From contig NZ_CP046973.1 of NCBI RefSeq assembly GCF_009792235.1, forward strand, positions 558,001-622,000: 64,000 bases of DNA. The letters run 5' to 3'. This document shows, one piece after another, positions 15,904-24,464 of the stretch. The stretch is from Microcystis aeruginosa FD4 (GTDB taxonomy: Bacteria; Cyanobacteriota; Cyanobacteriia; Cyanobacteriales; Microcystaceae). Each line of letters begins with the position of its first letter. Position 1 is the first letter of the stretch. The translations under genes were made by a program, and so were the position numbers. The notes beneath the pieces were generated by a model. That model was not told the origin of the DNA, ran no database searches, and was given only the letters and a program-made list of their open reading frames with translations.

Positions 15904-16248
15904 TCATGCGTATAGTAACTGATTATTAATACTATCAACAGTCAAAGTGTTAACTAAAATACCAACCCGTTGCACGACCTCGTAGGCAGTTTTCTGAGGG
16001 ACAACAATAATTCCACAATGTTCTCTGCCTTCCTCTATGAATTGAAGATGCAATCGTTCAAAATCAACCCGGTTGTGGGTTACAAGACATCTACCTAAAG
16101 AAGCTGCAAATTCTAATTGTTCGCTGTCAGTTTTACCCAAAGTTGACTGCTCAGGAACAGTGGTGACATCTAAACCACGAGAACGCAGAAGTGTTGCAAC
16201 TAACGCCGACATATCTTCGTCCATGTAAAGCGAAGCAAATATGCTCAT
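15904..16248 (-). CDS. PIN-like predicted toxin (DUF5615)
   Basis: 114 residues: LYMDEDMSALVATLLRSRGLDV at 7-28 gives the conserved first acidic pair, SEQLEFAASLGRCLVTHNRVDF the second, and GIIVVPQ the third strand of the DUF5615 PIN-like fold. Predicted metal-dependent RNase toxin. Its ATG overlaps the stop of the DUF433 gene (ATGA at 16245-16248). It is the most canonical of the three toxins here. Confidence 0.85.
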   Translation of the reverse strand: MSIFASLYMDEDMSALVATLLRSRGLDVTTVPEQSTLGKTDSEQLEFAASLGRCLVTHNRVDFERLHLQFIEEGREHCGIIVVPQKTAYEVVQRVGILVNTLTVDSINNQLLYA

Positions 16249-16538
16249 AGCTCACCCAAAGCTGCCTTTACAGAAGGATGCACCAACTCATCGGGGACTT
16301 GGTTACGCTCAATGTACTCGTTAATTTCCGCTTGATGATCCAAATAAAAACTCAAGGCATCGAACACTTGTGCTAAGGTCAAATGAGGTAAATGAGTTGG
16401 AATTTCCTCTGGCATCACACCTAATCGCCACAGACCTACGATTGCGCGAATAGATGTGCGAGTGCCTTCAATAATTGGCTCTCCACCTAAAATCTCATTG
16501 TTTCTGGTGACATAACGTGAAAGAGTGATAATCGTCAT
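16245..16538 (-). CDS. DUF433 antitoxin
   Basis: 97 residues, a stand-alone DUF433 winged-helix protein: YVTRNNEILGGEPIIEGTRT near the start (GEPxIxGTRI/T is the family hallmark), then LGVMPEEIPTHLPHLTLAQV and ALSFYLDHQAEIN. It would neutralise the PIN-like toxin encoded immediately downstream and probably represses the pair. Unlike the other two antitoxins in the island it lacks the extra head domain. 256 bp upstream (16539-16794) hold no gene I can recognise. Confidence 0.85.
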   Translation of the reverse strand: MTIITLSRYVTRNNEILGGEPIIEGTRTSIRAIVGLWRLGVMPEEIPTHLPHLTLAQVFDALSFYLDHQAEINEYIERNQVPDELVHPSVKAALGEL

Positions 16539-16794
16539 GGAATTAGGTCCCTTCGGGAAATCGCTGATTCTATTTTAGTAAGGGACAGACATGACTTGAT
16601 CACGCAATCCAGTGGCTAGAGGAATCCTAGGCTAGATGTTTTTTCGGCAACCTAACCTAAGACTCTGATGGAAACTACGCGGTAAAGAAATCTAATTTTC
16701 ATAAATGTTCCTCTCGACACTGACTTAGTTTCGGTCTTGCGGTCTAACGGTTAGGTCACTTAGATTTCTGGAGTAGAAAATGATAGAGATTGCA

Positions 16795-17145
16795 TCAAGC
16801 GAAAGGAATGAAAAGAACCCGACCTTCATATTCTTCAGGTTCACTACAACAAATAAATAGTTCTAAATCATCAAGAATCTTACCAATGGGTGCTTTTGAG
16901 ATCACCTCAACAACTCCAGTCATAGGTAGTCCTTGATTGACACGATTGTAGGCATACATCGTAATAGTGGCTACATCATGGGTGAGCAGGATGCGTCCCT
17001 CATTAGCTGCCCATTCTAAAATATCTGGATCGTCAGTGTTCATCAGTCCTACATCTTGGACGCGAATTATATCCAATTCAGGTAAACGCCTCACCAGTCC
17101 ACGCAAGATGGCTCCATTAAAATTTTCGTCAGTTAGAAGGCGCAC
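16795..17145 (-). CDS. PIN-like predicted toxin (DUF5615)
   Basis: 116 residues if started at the GTG at 17145, which overlaps the end of the antitoxin gene and places the family opening VRLLTDENFNGAILRG at the N-terminus. The open frame extends further upstream to 17181, but that part is encoded inside the antitoxin's C-terminus in another frame. Conserved parts: DENF, PDILEWAANEGRILLTHD and the C-terminal VLFIPFA. Predicted RNase toxin paired with the upstream head+DUF433 protein. Confidence 0.8.
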   Translation of the reverse strand: MRLLTDENFNGAILRGLVRRLPELDIIRVQDVGLMNTDDPDILEWAANEGRILLTHDVATITMYAYNRVNQGLPMTGVVEVISKAPIGKILDDLELFICCSEPEEYEGRVLFIPFA

Positions 17146-17716
17146 TTTGCCTCGACTCTCTTTTTGACTGATAACGAGCAAGCAAGCACTGTCTTAAATC
17201 GACTAAGTTGTGTTTTTGGGTTAGTTGTTGTCTCAGTTGTTGAGCTTGTTGGTCGCGTTGTTCCAAATAACTGTCAATTTCCTGACGGTGATTTAAATAA
17301 TAAGCAATGGCACTGTATATATCTTCCAAACGAAGAACTGAAAACTGAATAGCGATTTCTTCAGGAGTGGAGCCGTTGTGGTATGAGGCAAGTATGCTAT
17401 CGAGAGTTACTCGGCTCGAACCTATACGGATACCTCCCGCTTCATCCCAACGAAAAGGAGGAGAAGTTACTTGGAATTTGGCTGGGGTGTTGCGAAGGAC
17501 TTCATCGGGATATCTGACGTTGTTGGTTGCCATATCCTCTTCTGCCTGAGCGATGAGGCGATCTAATTTTCCCGATGCTAGGTCCGCTTCAATTTGTCTA
17601 TCCCACATCTCATCAAGATAGTCTTGAAGCCAGTTTGCCAGAGCGCGGACTTCACTCTCTGGCAGTTGCTTAATAGCCGACTCAACTTCTGAGTGATTAG
17701 TCATATAACAGGTCAA
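17129..17716 (-). CDS. antitoxin-like protein: conserved head plus DUF433
   Basis: 195 residues. Residues 1-67 match the head of the gene at 13340-14035 with almost no change, and the match continues through the linker NTPAKFQVTS. After that the proteins diverge: here a DUF433 domain (about 90-150) with GGIRIGSSRVTLDSILASYH and EDIYSAIAYYLNHRQEI, then a Gln-rich helix (RDQQAQQLRQQL). The head may be a dimerisation or DNA-binding unit shared by both operons. The stop overlaps the toxin start. Upstream DNA (17717-17890) is also duplicated from the sister locus. Confidence 0.75.
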   Translation of the reverse strand: MTCYMTNHSEVESAIKQLPESEVRALANWLQDYLDEMWDRQIEADLASGKLDRLIAQAEEDMATNNVRYPDEVLRNTPAKFQVTSPPFRWDEAGGIRIGSSRVTLDSILASYHNGSTPEEIAIQFSVLRLEDIYSAIAYYLNHRQEIDSYLEQRDQQAQQLRQQLTQKHNLVDLRQCLLARYQSKRESRQSAPSN

Positions 17717-17747
17717 ATTTGAATATCACAGCCATTTTATCGCTAAT

Positions 17748-17920
17748 TAGGGTTTGCTGGATAAATCTAAAAACCTTTTCTGCAAACGTTAGCACAGATG
17801 AACTTCTTTCTTGCCTTTGATGTTTGTTTTTACAGATACGACTTAGCATTCGAGATTAGTCAAAAATAGTTTGACTAGAGAAAAAAGAGGTGTGTTAGAT
17901 TTCATTAACACACCCTACCA
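17748..17920. repeat. element terminus, retropepsin 3' fragment and hairpin
   Basis: This is the second copy of the junction seen at 14068-14167: an element terminus (AGGGTTTGCTGGATAAATC) followed by the retropepsin 3' end. Here the fragment is longer and runs through the stop codon and the GGTGTGTTA hairpin to ACACACCCTACCAGAGCGGC, matching 15770-15826. No gene lies between 17717 and 17961. Confidence 0.8.
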
Positions 17921-17961
17921 GAGCGGCTCTTTTCAAATTTATATTCTCAAATTAACATGAG

Positions 17962-18321
17962 TTAAAAATCTTCATTTGGAACTAGCCAGTCGTCACTTGG
18001 TTCATGACCTTCATTAATCGCACTAACCAAGAACGTTGTGATTGCTGAGATAGCACTGTGAATAGCTTGTGACTCAGTTACTGCCTGAGCTACTGATGGA
18101 TAATATGGGCCAAATTGTGTTGGCGTATGTACGTTATGACTGACTGTAAAGTGAAATGGCTCCCTTGAATTTACGCTACTTTTCCAAATCTTGATTCTAA
18201 TTTTGGGATAAAAGTGGACTGCTCCTACATTTAGGAGAATTTTCAATTCTCGAACGAGTACGTATGACTCAACTATGTATTTATGCTTATCTAGAAGAGC
18301 GATAACTTCATCTGTCTCCAT
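17962..18321 (-). CDS. hypothetical protein
   Basis: 119 residues with no recognised domain. The first ~60 residues alternate hydrophobic strands (VGAVHFYPKIRIKIWKSS), the middle is rich in H, T and P, and the end is a helix (AIHSAISAITTFLVSAI) with an acidic tail. It lies at the right edge of the accessory island, on the same strand as the toxin-antitoxin pairs but separated by the repeat block. ATG at 18321 is preceded by AGGAGA about 8 bases upstream, which supports translation. Confidence 0.5.
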   Translation of the reverse strand: METDEVIALLDKHKYIVESYVLVRELKILLNVGAVHFYPKIRIKIWKSSVNSREPFHFTVSHNVHTPTQFGPYYPSVAQAVTESQAIHSAISAITTFLVSAINEGHEPSDDWLVPNEDF

Positions 18322-18579
18322 TGATTTCTCCTGTGGTTCAGAGGTAATTGCTTTGTGGGACTAACCATTGATTATACAGAAAATTTCCGAATAACAATCC
18401 TCAGAGTAACGATATGTAAAAACTCTCGGCATACCACCCCATTTTAGCACCATCGCCAGAACTTTTCCGCGTATCATAACCAAAAGCGTATTAGCCAGAT
18501 TAAACAACCTCTTTTAATTAGATTCCTAACAACAAGCTGAAATAAAATAGACTTTTCGGGAAGTGTAGGACTAATTGCT

Positions 18580-18723
18580 TCAGTCCACCCCACAATTACC
18601 TAATTTTCGGGGAAAAAGTGCCAAAAATTTCCCCTTGTTCGCTCTTATGGTCGACACTTTTTGAGGGCAAAAAAATCTAAAATTCTTACCCAACAATGTT
18701 TTGAGATTTATTCAGGAAACCCT
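18580..18723. mobile_element. decayed miniature element (AATAAATC family)
   Basis: The 405-bp gap 18322-18726 holds no gene. From about 18590 to 18723 it matches the element at 62746-62961: shared blocks include CAATTACCTAATTTTC.GGG, AAAAAGT...AAATTTTCCCC, CAACAATGTTTT and the terminus GATTTATTCAGGAAACCCT. It ends 3 bp before the stop of the lactate dehydrogenase gene. Confidence 0.7.
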
Positions 18724-18726
18724 AAG

Positions 18727-19722
18727 TTAAATTTCGAGTTGATCGATTAAATCGCGCATAATTTTGGCCGAATTATGTAACTGTTCCGTTTCTCTGGGAC
18801 TGAGGGCAAGATTCAGGGTTTTAATCACTCCTTTCTCGTTAACCACCGAGGGAATACTTAAACACACATCTTTGAGACCGTATTGACCATCGAGGAGAGT
18901 GCTAATAGTGAGAATTCTTTCTTGGGAACGTAAAATCGCTTTCACAATATCCGTGGTAGCTAAACCGATCGCATAGCTAGTATAACCCTTGCGTTTGATA
19001 ATTTCATAGGCGGCGTTTTTAACCTGAAGAAAAATTTCTGTTAAGCTTTCTTGGTCGGTTGCGCTTAAATCCTGCCAATCTCCTTCTAATAACCTTGCTC
19101 CTCCGATATTAGCCGAACTCCAGACCGCAAGCTCACTATCCCCGTGTTCACCGATAATATAAGCGTGGACGTTACGCGCATCTACATGGAGTTGGGTGGA
19201 TAAAAGAGAGCGTAAACGGGCAGAATCTAGCACCGTACCCGAACCAATCACCCTAGAAGGCGGAAAATGGGTTATTTTCAGGGTAACATAGGTCATGATA
19301 TCAACGGGATTACTCAGCACCAAAATTAAAGCACTGGGGCAGTAAACAGCCACATCCTCAAGAATATGGCGAAAAATCGCCACATTTCGCTCAAGGAGAT
19401 GTAATCTGGTTTCTCCCTCTTTTTGGGCGGCCCCGGCAGTAATAATCACCACATCGGCATTTTGTCCCACATCGGCCACGGTTCCCATTTTCAAGTCTGT
19501 GGGTTCAATAAAAGGCATTCCGTGCCTTAAATCCATCACTTCCCCTTCGACTTTATCCGTGGCGATATCTTGCAGAATTAATTCATCAAAACAGTCTTGA
19601 ATTAACATCGAGTAAGCGCAGGCCATCCCCACCTGACCAACACCGATAATTACCCCCTTGCGAGGACGCAGAGGAGCAGGTTGTTCAGCGTAGGGATTGG
19701 GAGTAAATATTTTATCTAGCAT
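18727..19722 (-). CDS. ldh: L-lactate dehydrogenase
   Basis: 331 residues. NAD-dependent interconversion of pyruvate and L-lactate, cytosolic. NAD-binding glycine motif GVGQVG at 27-32; substrate loop AAQKEGETR with Q100, the position that specifies lactate (malate enzymes have Arg there), and R106; NPVDI at 139-143; R169; catalytic H193 in IGEHGDSE. An N-terminal extension of about 22 residues (MLDKIFTPNPYAEQPA) precedes the Rossmann fold. In cyanobacteria this family may prefer lactate oxidation or fermentation in the dark; sequence alone does not tell. Upstream 40 bp is the end of a tnpB element. Confidence 0.93.
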   Translation of the reverse strand: MLDKIFTPNPYAEQPAPLRPRKGVIIGVGQVGMACAYSMLIQDCFDELILQDIATDKVEGEVMDLRHGMPFIEPTDLKMGTVADVGQNADVVIITAGAAQKEGETRLHLLERNVAIFRHILEDVAVYCPSALILVLSNPVDIMTYVTLKITHFPPSRVIGSGTVLDSARLRSLLSTQLHVDARNVHAYIIGEHGDSELAVWSSANIGGARLLEGDWQDLSATDQESLTEIFLQVKNAAYEIIKRKGYTSYAIGLATTDIVKAILRSQERILTISTLLDGQYGLKDVCLSIPSVVNEKGVIKTLNLALSPRETEQLHNSAKIMRDLIDQLEI

Positions 19723-19759
19723 AGATTTTTGCAGTTACTGGCTCGTTGACATACTCCCA

Positions 19760-19781
19760 CCGTCAAGCTACGCTGTGACGG
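19760..19781. other. right-end hairpin of IS605-type element
   Basis: A 6-bp stem (CCGTCA/TGACGG) with a 10-base loop lies at the 3' end of the tnpB gene, whose stop codon is inside it. IS200/IS605 ends form such subterminal hairpins, and in TnpB systems the guide (omega) RNA covers the end of the gene and this right end, with the guide coming from DNA just beyond it. The exact element boundary is not determined. Confidence 0.6.
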
Positions 19782-21049
19782 GGGATTCTTTCTACATTGC
19801 TGTTAGAAATTCCTTGTTCAACGAGACAGCTTAGATTCTCAATGTCTCCATTAAGAATCCAGAGACCGGACTCTCCCAAGGCGTTTGGGTCGGTTTCTGT
19901 TTGCCCAACAGTACCGTTGAGATAATTTCCCAAATATTGTAACCCTTTTTTAAGAATATTTATTGCTGCATTATGATCCCTATCTAAGACTGTTTGACAA
20001 TTGGGACATTGATGAGTTCTAGTGCTTAATGATTTTTGAACTCTCGTTCCACAAACTGAACAATCTTGAGAAGTGAAATGCGGTGGTACAGCAATACAAA
20101 CAATCCGATAAATCTTGGCAAAATAATTCAACCATTCAGTGAATTGATACCAAGAAGCATCAGAAATCGACTTGGCAAGCTGACGGTTTTTGACTAAGTT
20201 TCTTACCTTTAAAGCTTCATAGACTACCAGATCATTAGACTGGACTAACGCCAAAGCATCTTTAATTGCTTTGTCTTTACGTTGTCTTGATACTTTCAAG
20301 TGAAGTTTAGCTACTTTTATCCGTTGCTTGTGATAGTTTTTAGACTGTTTCTTTCCTTGACGGAACCGTTTTGATAATCTCCTTTGTGCTTTTTGAAGTC
20401 GTTTTTCTGACTTTCTTAAATAACGTGGATTCTCTACGGTATTGCCTTGGGCATCGGTATAAAATTCCTTTAACCCTAAGTCAATTCCTGTTATTTGTCC
20501 CGTTGGTTTATGGTATTCTTGCCGTTCTACGTCAATCAAAAACTGACAATAATAACCATCGGCACGTCTAACAACTCTTACCCGTTTAATCTGTTGCTCT
20601 GAATAATAAACTAATGTCTTTTGACTACACCATAAATCAAATTCTCCTGCTTTAAAACCATCAGTAAATCTGATTTTACGTCGATCATCAGATAGTTTAT
20701 ATCCCGTTAGTTTATACTCAACCGAACGGCTATGCTTTTTGAACCGAGGAAAACCTTTTTTCCCTGGTATCTTAGCATGACAATTATGATAAAATCGACT
20801 AATTGATTGCCAGGCTCTATCAGCAGCCGATTGACGAGCTTGTGAGTTTAATTTATTAACCCATGGGGTCTCTTTATTGTTAGCTAGTACAGCACAAAGC
20901 TTTTGGAGATCATTGCGGGTTGTCCCTTGATTTGACCGCCAATAACGAACACAAGAGTTACTCACAAACTGAGAAGTTTTGATAGCTTCATCAAGCTGGT
21001 GATATTGCTCTGGTGTTCCGTTTTTTAGCTTGGCTTCTACGACTAACAT
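19763..21049 (-). CDS. tnpB: TnpB, RNA-guided nuclease of an IS605-type element
   Basis: 428 residues. RuvC-like catalytic residues D190 (GIDLGLKEF), E278 (VVYEALKV) and D358 (DRDHNAA) are all present. The zinc site is C330, C333, C348, C351 (CSVCG...CPNC). N-terminal bridge and wedge regions are complete; the C-terminus carries an extra ~60 residues beyond the RuvC III motif (to RIPRHSVA) that may overlap the guide RNA. TnpB uses an RNA from the element's right end to cut DNA at target-adjacent sites, which favours retention of the element. No Y1 transposase TnpA is nearby, so it needs one in trans. Confidence 0.92.
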   Translation of the reverse strand: MLVVEAKLKNGTPEQYHQLDEAIKTSQFVSNSCVRYWRSNQGTTRNDLQKLCAVLANNKETPWVNKLNSQARQSAADRAWQSISRFYHNCHAKIPGKKGFPRFKKHSRSVEYKLTGYKLSDDRRKIRFTDGFKAGEFDLWCSQKTLVYYSEQQIKRVRVVRRADGYYCQFLIDVERQEYHKPTGQITGIDLGLKEFYTDAQGNTVENPRYLRKSEKRLQKAQRRLSKRFRQGKKQSKNYHKQRIKVAKLHLKVSRQRKDKAIKDALALVQSNDLVVYEALKVRNLVKNRQLAKSISDASWYQFTEWLNYFAKIYRIVCIAVPPHFTSQDCSVCGTRVQKSLSTRTHQCPNCQTVLDRDHNAAINILKKGLQYLGNYLNGTVGQTETDPNALGESGLWILNGDIENLSCLVEQGISNSNVERIPRHSVA

Positions 21050-21426
21050 CTAACAATCCTCGACCCTTGGCTGAGTTAAGTATAACACAGTTTACCCACA
21101 GATGATGGAATTAAACCGATGCTCCGCGGTTGATATTCTGGTCGGATTTCATCCCCCGCAAAGCTGAGTATCTTGTCGAAAAATGTAGCGGGGGCATTCA
21201 TCCGACATTTTAGGTAAGCTCATTTTAAAGGGAAATGGTTAATATCAGGTAAAAGGAGACTATAAAGAGATTTTGAGGCCATTATCGGCCATTTTTTTCT
21301 GGTCAGTGGTCGGACAAATTTCTTGTCTTTGATTCCCTGACCCCTAGTTTAAGAGAATTGAGGGCCGCTGACAGCTTCAGGCTATATCCTAAAATTAGGG
21401 ATAAAGTGACAGTAGGAGGCGAACCG
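21050..21426. other. 377-bp gap: element left end and leader
   Basis: Next to the tnpB start this region should contain the left end of the IS605-type element (about 21050-21100), though I cannot fix its boundary. An imperfect inverted pair CCCCCGC/GCGGGGG lies at about 21152 and 21190 with CATCCGACATTTTAGG after it, possibly another repeat. A ribosome binding site AGGAGG at about 21414 serves the DUF952 gene. Confidence 0.45.
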
Positions 21427-21774
21427 ATGATCTATCACATCACTACAGAAAGAGGTTGGCAAATAGCTCGTGAAATGGGGGAATATCGGGCGTATTCCCT
21501 AAAAAATGAGGGATTTATCCATTGCTCCACCTTAGAACAAATTCCGAAAGTTGTGGCCGCTTTTTATCAAAATCAGCCAGATTTGCTGGTTTTAGCCATT
21601 TCTCTCGAACAATTGCAGTCCCCGGTTAAATGGGAGCAGCCCCAACATCCTAACCCAGAAAATGCCACTTTAGAGCTAGAAAAAGAGACCTTTCCCCATA
21701 TTTACGGTGCTATCAACCTAGAATCGGTGGTTTTTGTCAAACCCCTACAGGAGTTCATCAATTCCCAGAACTAA
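21427..21774 (+). CDS. DUF952 family protein
   Basis: 115 residues from the ATG at 21427, which has AGGAGG about 8 bases upstream; the open frame begins earlier (21358) without support. DUF952 signature: MIYHITTERGWQIA at the start, EGFIHCSTLEQIPKVVAAFY near 36-55 and FPHIYGAINLESVV near the end. The family is related in fold to ADP-ribosyl-transferase-like proteins and its biochemical role is unknown. The last 30 bases overlap the 3' end of the convergent amidohydrolase gene. Confidence 0.85.
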   Translation: MIYHITTERGWQIAREMGEYRAYSLKNEGFIHCSTLEQIPKVVAAFYQNQPDLLVLAISLEQLQSPVKWEQPQHPNPENATLELEKETFPHIYGAINLESVVFVKPLQEFINSQN

Positions 21775-23079
21775 ATCATCTAACTCTTGGTAATCGGGGA
21801 GAGTAGTATCGATGCTCAACCCGCGCCGAATCACGAGGCGATCCCACTGTGGTCGCGATAATAGCTCGCTAAAGTAGCGAGCCTTGAAAATTAACAAATT
21901 TGCCTCTAGACCCGTCTTAATGCGCCCTAAATGGGGCAATCCGAGCAGATTTGCTGGTGTGAGGGTGACACTATTTACCCAGTCAGCGTAGGGTGCATCG
22001 AGATGGGCAATCCGCACCGCTTGGGTAAAGACTTCTAACCCATCGTGATCCCCAAAACCATAAAAGGGATCGCGACAGTTATCACTGGCAAAAGCAACCG
22101 GAATTCCCGCTTTTTTCATCTCTTTTATCTTAGTTGTCCCGCGCCAAAAGGGGGTTTTTTCCTCTTGACGATCCTGTAGGTAAAGATTGCACATCGGCAA
22201 GCTAACGATAGCAATGCCCGCATTTTTGACTAAATTTAGGGTTTCTTGGATTATTTCAGGGGATTGTACCGCTAAACTGCAACAGTGACCACAGATGATT
22301 TGTCCAGAAAATTGCTCTTTGATAGCAGTACGGGCGATCGCTGCTAAACAGGTAGAATCGGGATCGCCATTTTCATCCAGATGAAAATCGAGATTTAAAC
22401 CCCTTTCTTGGGCTAATTTGAAGACAATATCAATTTGTGCCTGTAAATCAGGATTTTTGTAGGCTACTCCCCCTAATATGCCCCCAAATTCGGCAATTTT
22501 ATCGGCTAAGGCCGCTCCCTCGGAGGTTTGATAGTAGTCAAGGGAAACTAGAGAAACCGCTTGCAGGGTGATTTTACCGGCCCATTGTCGTTGCAATTCT
22601 CCCAAAGCGGTTAAGCTAATCTGTGCCTGTTGACCAAAAGAGTCGATATGAGTGCGAATAGCGGCGGTTCCGTGGGCATAACTGCATTTAACGCCGAATT
22701 CCATGCGACGATACACATCCTCTAAGCGCCACTCCCGTCGAGAATCCTCTAGGGCCATTTTTAAGGCGCTGTCAAAAGTGCCATCATGGTTAGGACAACG
22801 ATGCCAACTATGACCTTTATCGAGATGGGTGTGCATATCGATAAAACAAGGAAAAACAAGCTTTTTTTTGAGGTCGATGACGGGAATATTGTCTTCGGGG
22901 GAGATTGTGGAGGTGATGCGATTAATGTTACCGTCATTAATTTCTAGATTAACTAAGGTTAATCCCTCGGCGGTTTGGGGAGAAAAACTCTCCTGCTCTA
23001 GGAGGGAAACGGGAATATGAGCATTTTTGAGCCAGTAGCGCTCGCTTGAGGGAATCATAAGACCTCTGGTAAAAATCAA
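21745..23079 (-). CDS. amidohydrolase, cytosine deaminase-like
   Basis: 444 residues of the metal-dependent amidohydrolase superfamily. Metal ligands H83 and H85 in the FIDMHTHLDKGH block, then LDFHLDENGD, the GHCCSL histidine, and ASDNCRDPFY with the catalytic Asp. The HLDKxH motif and layout match the cytosine deaminase/related group, which converts cytosine to uracil; with upp in the same window, a base-salvage role is reasonable, but other deaminated or hydrolysed substrates are possible. A second ATG at 23058 (MIPSSERYWL) is an alternative start. It overlaps DUF952 by 30 bp, tail to tail. Confidence 0.85.
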   Translation of the reverse strand: MIFTRGLMIPSSERYWLKNAHIPVSLLEQESFSPQTAEGLTLVNLEINDGNINRITSTISPEDNIPVIDLKKKLVFPCFIDMHTHLDKGHSWHRCPNHDGTFDSALKMALEDSRREWRLEDVYRRMEFGVKCSYAHGTAAIRTHIDSFGQQAQISLTALGELQRQWAGKITLQAVSLVSLDYYQTSEGAALADKIAEFGGILGGVAYKNPDLQAQIDIVFKLAQERGLNLDFHLDENGDPDSTCLAAIARTAIKEQFSGQIICGHCCSLAVQSPEIIQETLNLVKNAGIAIVSLPMCNLYLQDRQEEKTPFWRGTTKIKEMKKAGIPVAFASDNCRDPFYGFGDHDGLEVFTQAVRIAHLDAPYADWVNSVTLTPANLLGLPHLGRIKTGLEANLLIFKARYFSELLSRPQWDRLVIRRGLSIDTTLPDYQELDDLVLGIDELL

Positions 23080-23176
23080 AAATTGTTGTTAGGGTTAGGA
23101 GTCGGTCGTCAGTAGTCAGTAGTCAGGAGAATTAAGAATGAATAAGTAGGTGGGTGGAATTAAATATAAGATGAAC

Positions 23177-23246
23177 GTAGGTTGGGTTGAAGCATGAAAC
23201 CCAACTCCCGCTCATGTTACGAAGTGCGCTAACCCATCCTACAAAT
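23177..23246. repeat. imperfect inverted repeat (GTAGGTTGGGTT family)
   Basis: GTAGGTTGGGTT near 23177 is the inverted counterpart of AACCCATCCTAC near 23232. The arms enclose TGAAGCATGAAACCCAAC and TGTTACGAAGTGCGC. Elements of this type are scattered in cyanobacterial genomes. A fragment (TGTAGGATGGGTT) also sits at 33882. It lies in the 385-bp gap 23080-23464, which has no gene. Confidence 0.65.
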
Positions 23247-23325
23247 AATTGTGCCTCCCTACTTAATAATCAATTAAGCGGTATTAAGTAAGGAGTGTTA
23301 AATGGCATTAAAAGTGCTATCTTTT

Positions 23326-23473
23326 CACTGATTACTGATTACTGATTACTGATTACTGTTTACTGTTTACTGTTTACTGTTTACTGATCACTGATTACTG
23401 TTTACTGATCACTGATCACTGTTTACTGATTACTGTTTACTGATCACTGATTACTGATTACTGATTACTGATA
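23326..23473. repeat. large tandem heptamer array (ACTGATT/ACTGTTT/ACTGATC)
   Basis: About 21 consecutive 7-mers in three variants fill 148 bp. The array runs into the 3' end of cofG: the cofG stop codon (23465-23467) and last Gln codon are themselves part of repeat units. It is the longest array of this family in the window. Confidence 0.92.
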
Positions 23474-24352
23474 AACCGGTAGGCGCGGCTTTAATTCCCA
23501 GCCATAAATTGCTAAAAATTCCTTTAGTTTATCGGGGTGTAAATGGAGGTAATCGGGATTAACTTCATCGATAATGCCAATACCGCCTAAATCCCGCGCT
23601 CCTGCTGCTAAACAATCCAAGAGAAAAAGAGGATCAGGTACTAAATTCGGGGGAATTTGAATGACAATATCTGGGGGGAAAATTTCCCTAGCTTGCCTAA
23701 CCAGATCGGGCAATTTTTGCAGATCAAAAGGATTATTTTGCCACTGTTCTCTTTTACCCGGATTGTAGGGTTGTAGGATTACTTCTTGAATATGTCCCCA
23801 ACGTTGATGAATAGTGGCAATAGTTTCTAAGGTCACTAAGCGATCGCACTCCGTTTCCCCAATTCCTAATAATAACCCCGTGGTAAAAGGAATTGCTAAT
23901 TCTCCCGCCCATTGTAACTGTTCTAAGCGCAAGGACGGCACTTTACTGGGGGCATGACGATGGACAGTATTTAATAAATTCACTGTCATTTGTTCTAACA
24001 TTATGCCCATAGATAGATTGACATTTTTCAGTTTTTCCATCTCGGCAAAAGTTAAAATCCCCGCATTGGTATGGGGATAAAAACCCATATTTAAAGCCAA
24101 TTCTCCTAAATTATAAATATGGCGAAACCATAACTCTCGATTGGCTGCTAAAGGATGAACTTCCCCGCTAAGAATTAAAATTTCCGTAATTTCCGAACCC
24201 TGCAAAGCAGTTAAAATCTCTTTGGCCTTGTCTAGACTTAACCAACCATCAGTGCCTAAATCCCTGCGAAAATTACAATAACTGCAACGATTGAAACACT
24301 CGTAGGTAGGTACAAGGGTATGAGAGGGACTATAGGTGACAATTCTTGACAT
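23465..24352 (-). CDS. cofG: FO synthase subunit CofG (radical SAM)
   Basis: 295 residues. Radical SAM cysteines C19, C23 and C26 in ECFNRCSYCNFRRD, a CX3CX2C motif, bind the 4Fe-4S cluster. CofG, with CofH, makes 7,8-didemethyl-8-hydroxy-5-deazariboflavin (FO), which serves as antenna cofactor of photolyases in cyanobacteria and as F420 precursor elsewhere. Other conserved parts: LSGEVHP and SKVPSLRLEQLQWAGELAIPFTTG. CofH is not in the window. The stop codon falls within a heptamer array, so the C-terminus (VYQ) could have been changed slightly by repeat expansion. Confidence 0.9.
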   Translation of the reverse strand: MSRIVTYSPSHTLVPTYECFNRCSYCNFRRDLGTDGWLSLDKAKEILTALQGSEITEILILSGEVHPLAANRELWFRHIYNLGELALNMGFYPHTNAGILTFAEMEKLKNVNLSMGIMLEQMTVNLLNTVHRHAPSKVPSLRLEQLQWAGELAIPFTTGLLLGIGETECDRLVTLETIATIHQRWGHIQEVILQPYNPGKREQWQNNPFDLQKLPDLVRQAREIFPPDIVIQIPPNLVPDPLFLLDCLAAGARDLGGIGIIDEVNPDYLHLHPDKLKEFLAIYGWELKPRLPVYQ

Positions 24353-24464
24353 TTTTTTCGGAATTGCAGTTCATTACGAGCATTCAAGGGCGAGAAAATT
24401 TGCTATCGTGGGAAGAATTGCTGTTTTATTCACTTAAAAACGCTCTCCCTTTTCGTTTCCTCCT

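Noticed and set aside
17401..17440. Possible tRNA T-arm (GGCTCGAACCTATACGG)
   Set aside because: It lies inside the DUF433 coding sequence and no cloverleaf can be formed around it. I found no tRNA or rRNA gene in the window.
23326..23473. CRISPR array
   Set aside because: The repeats are 7-mers in direct tandem with no spacers; no cas genes in the window.
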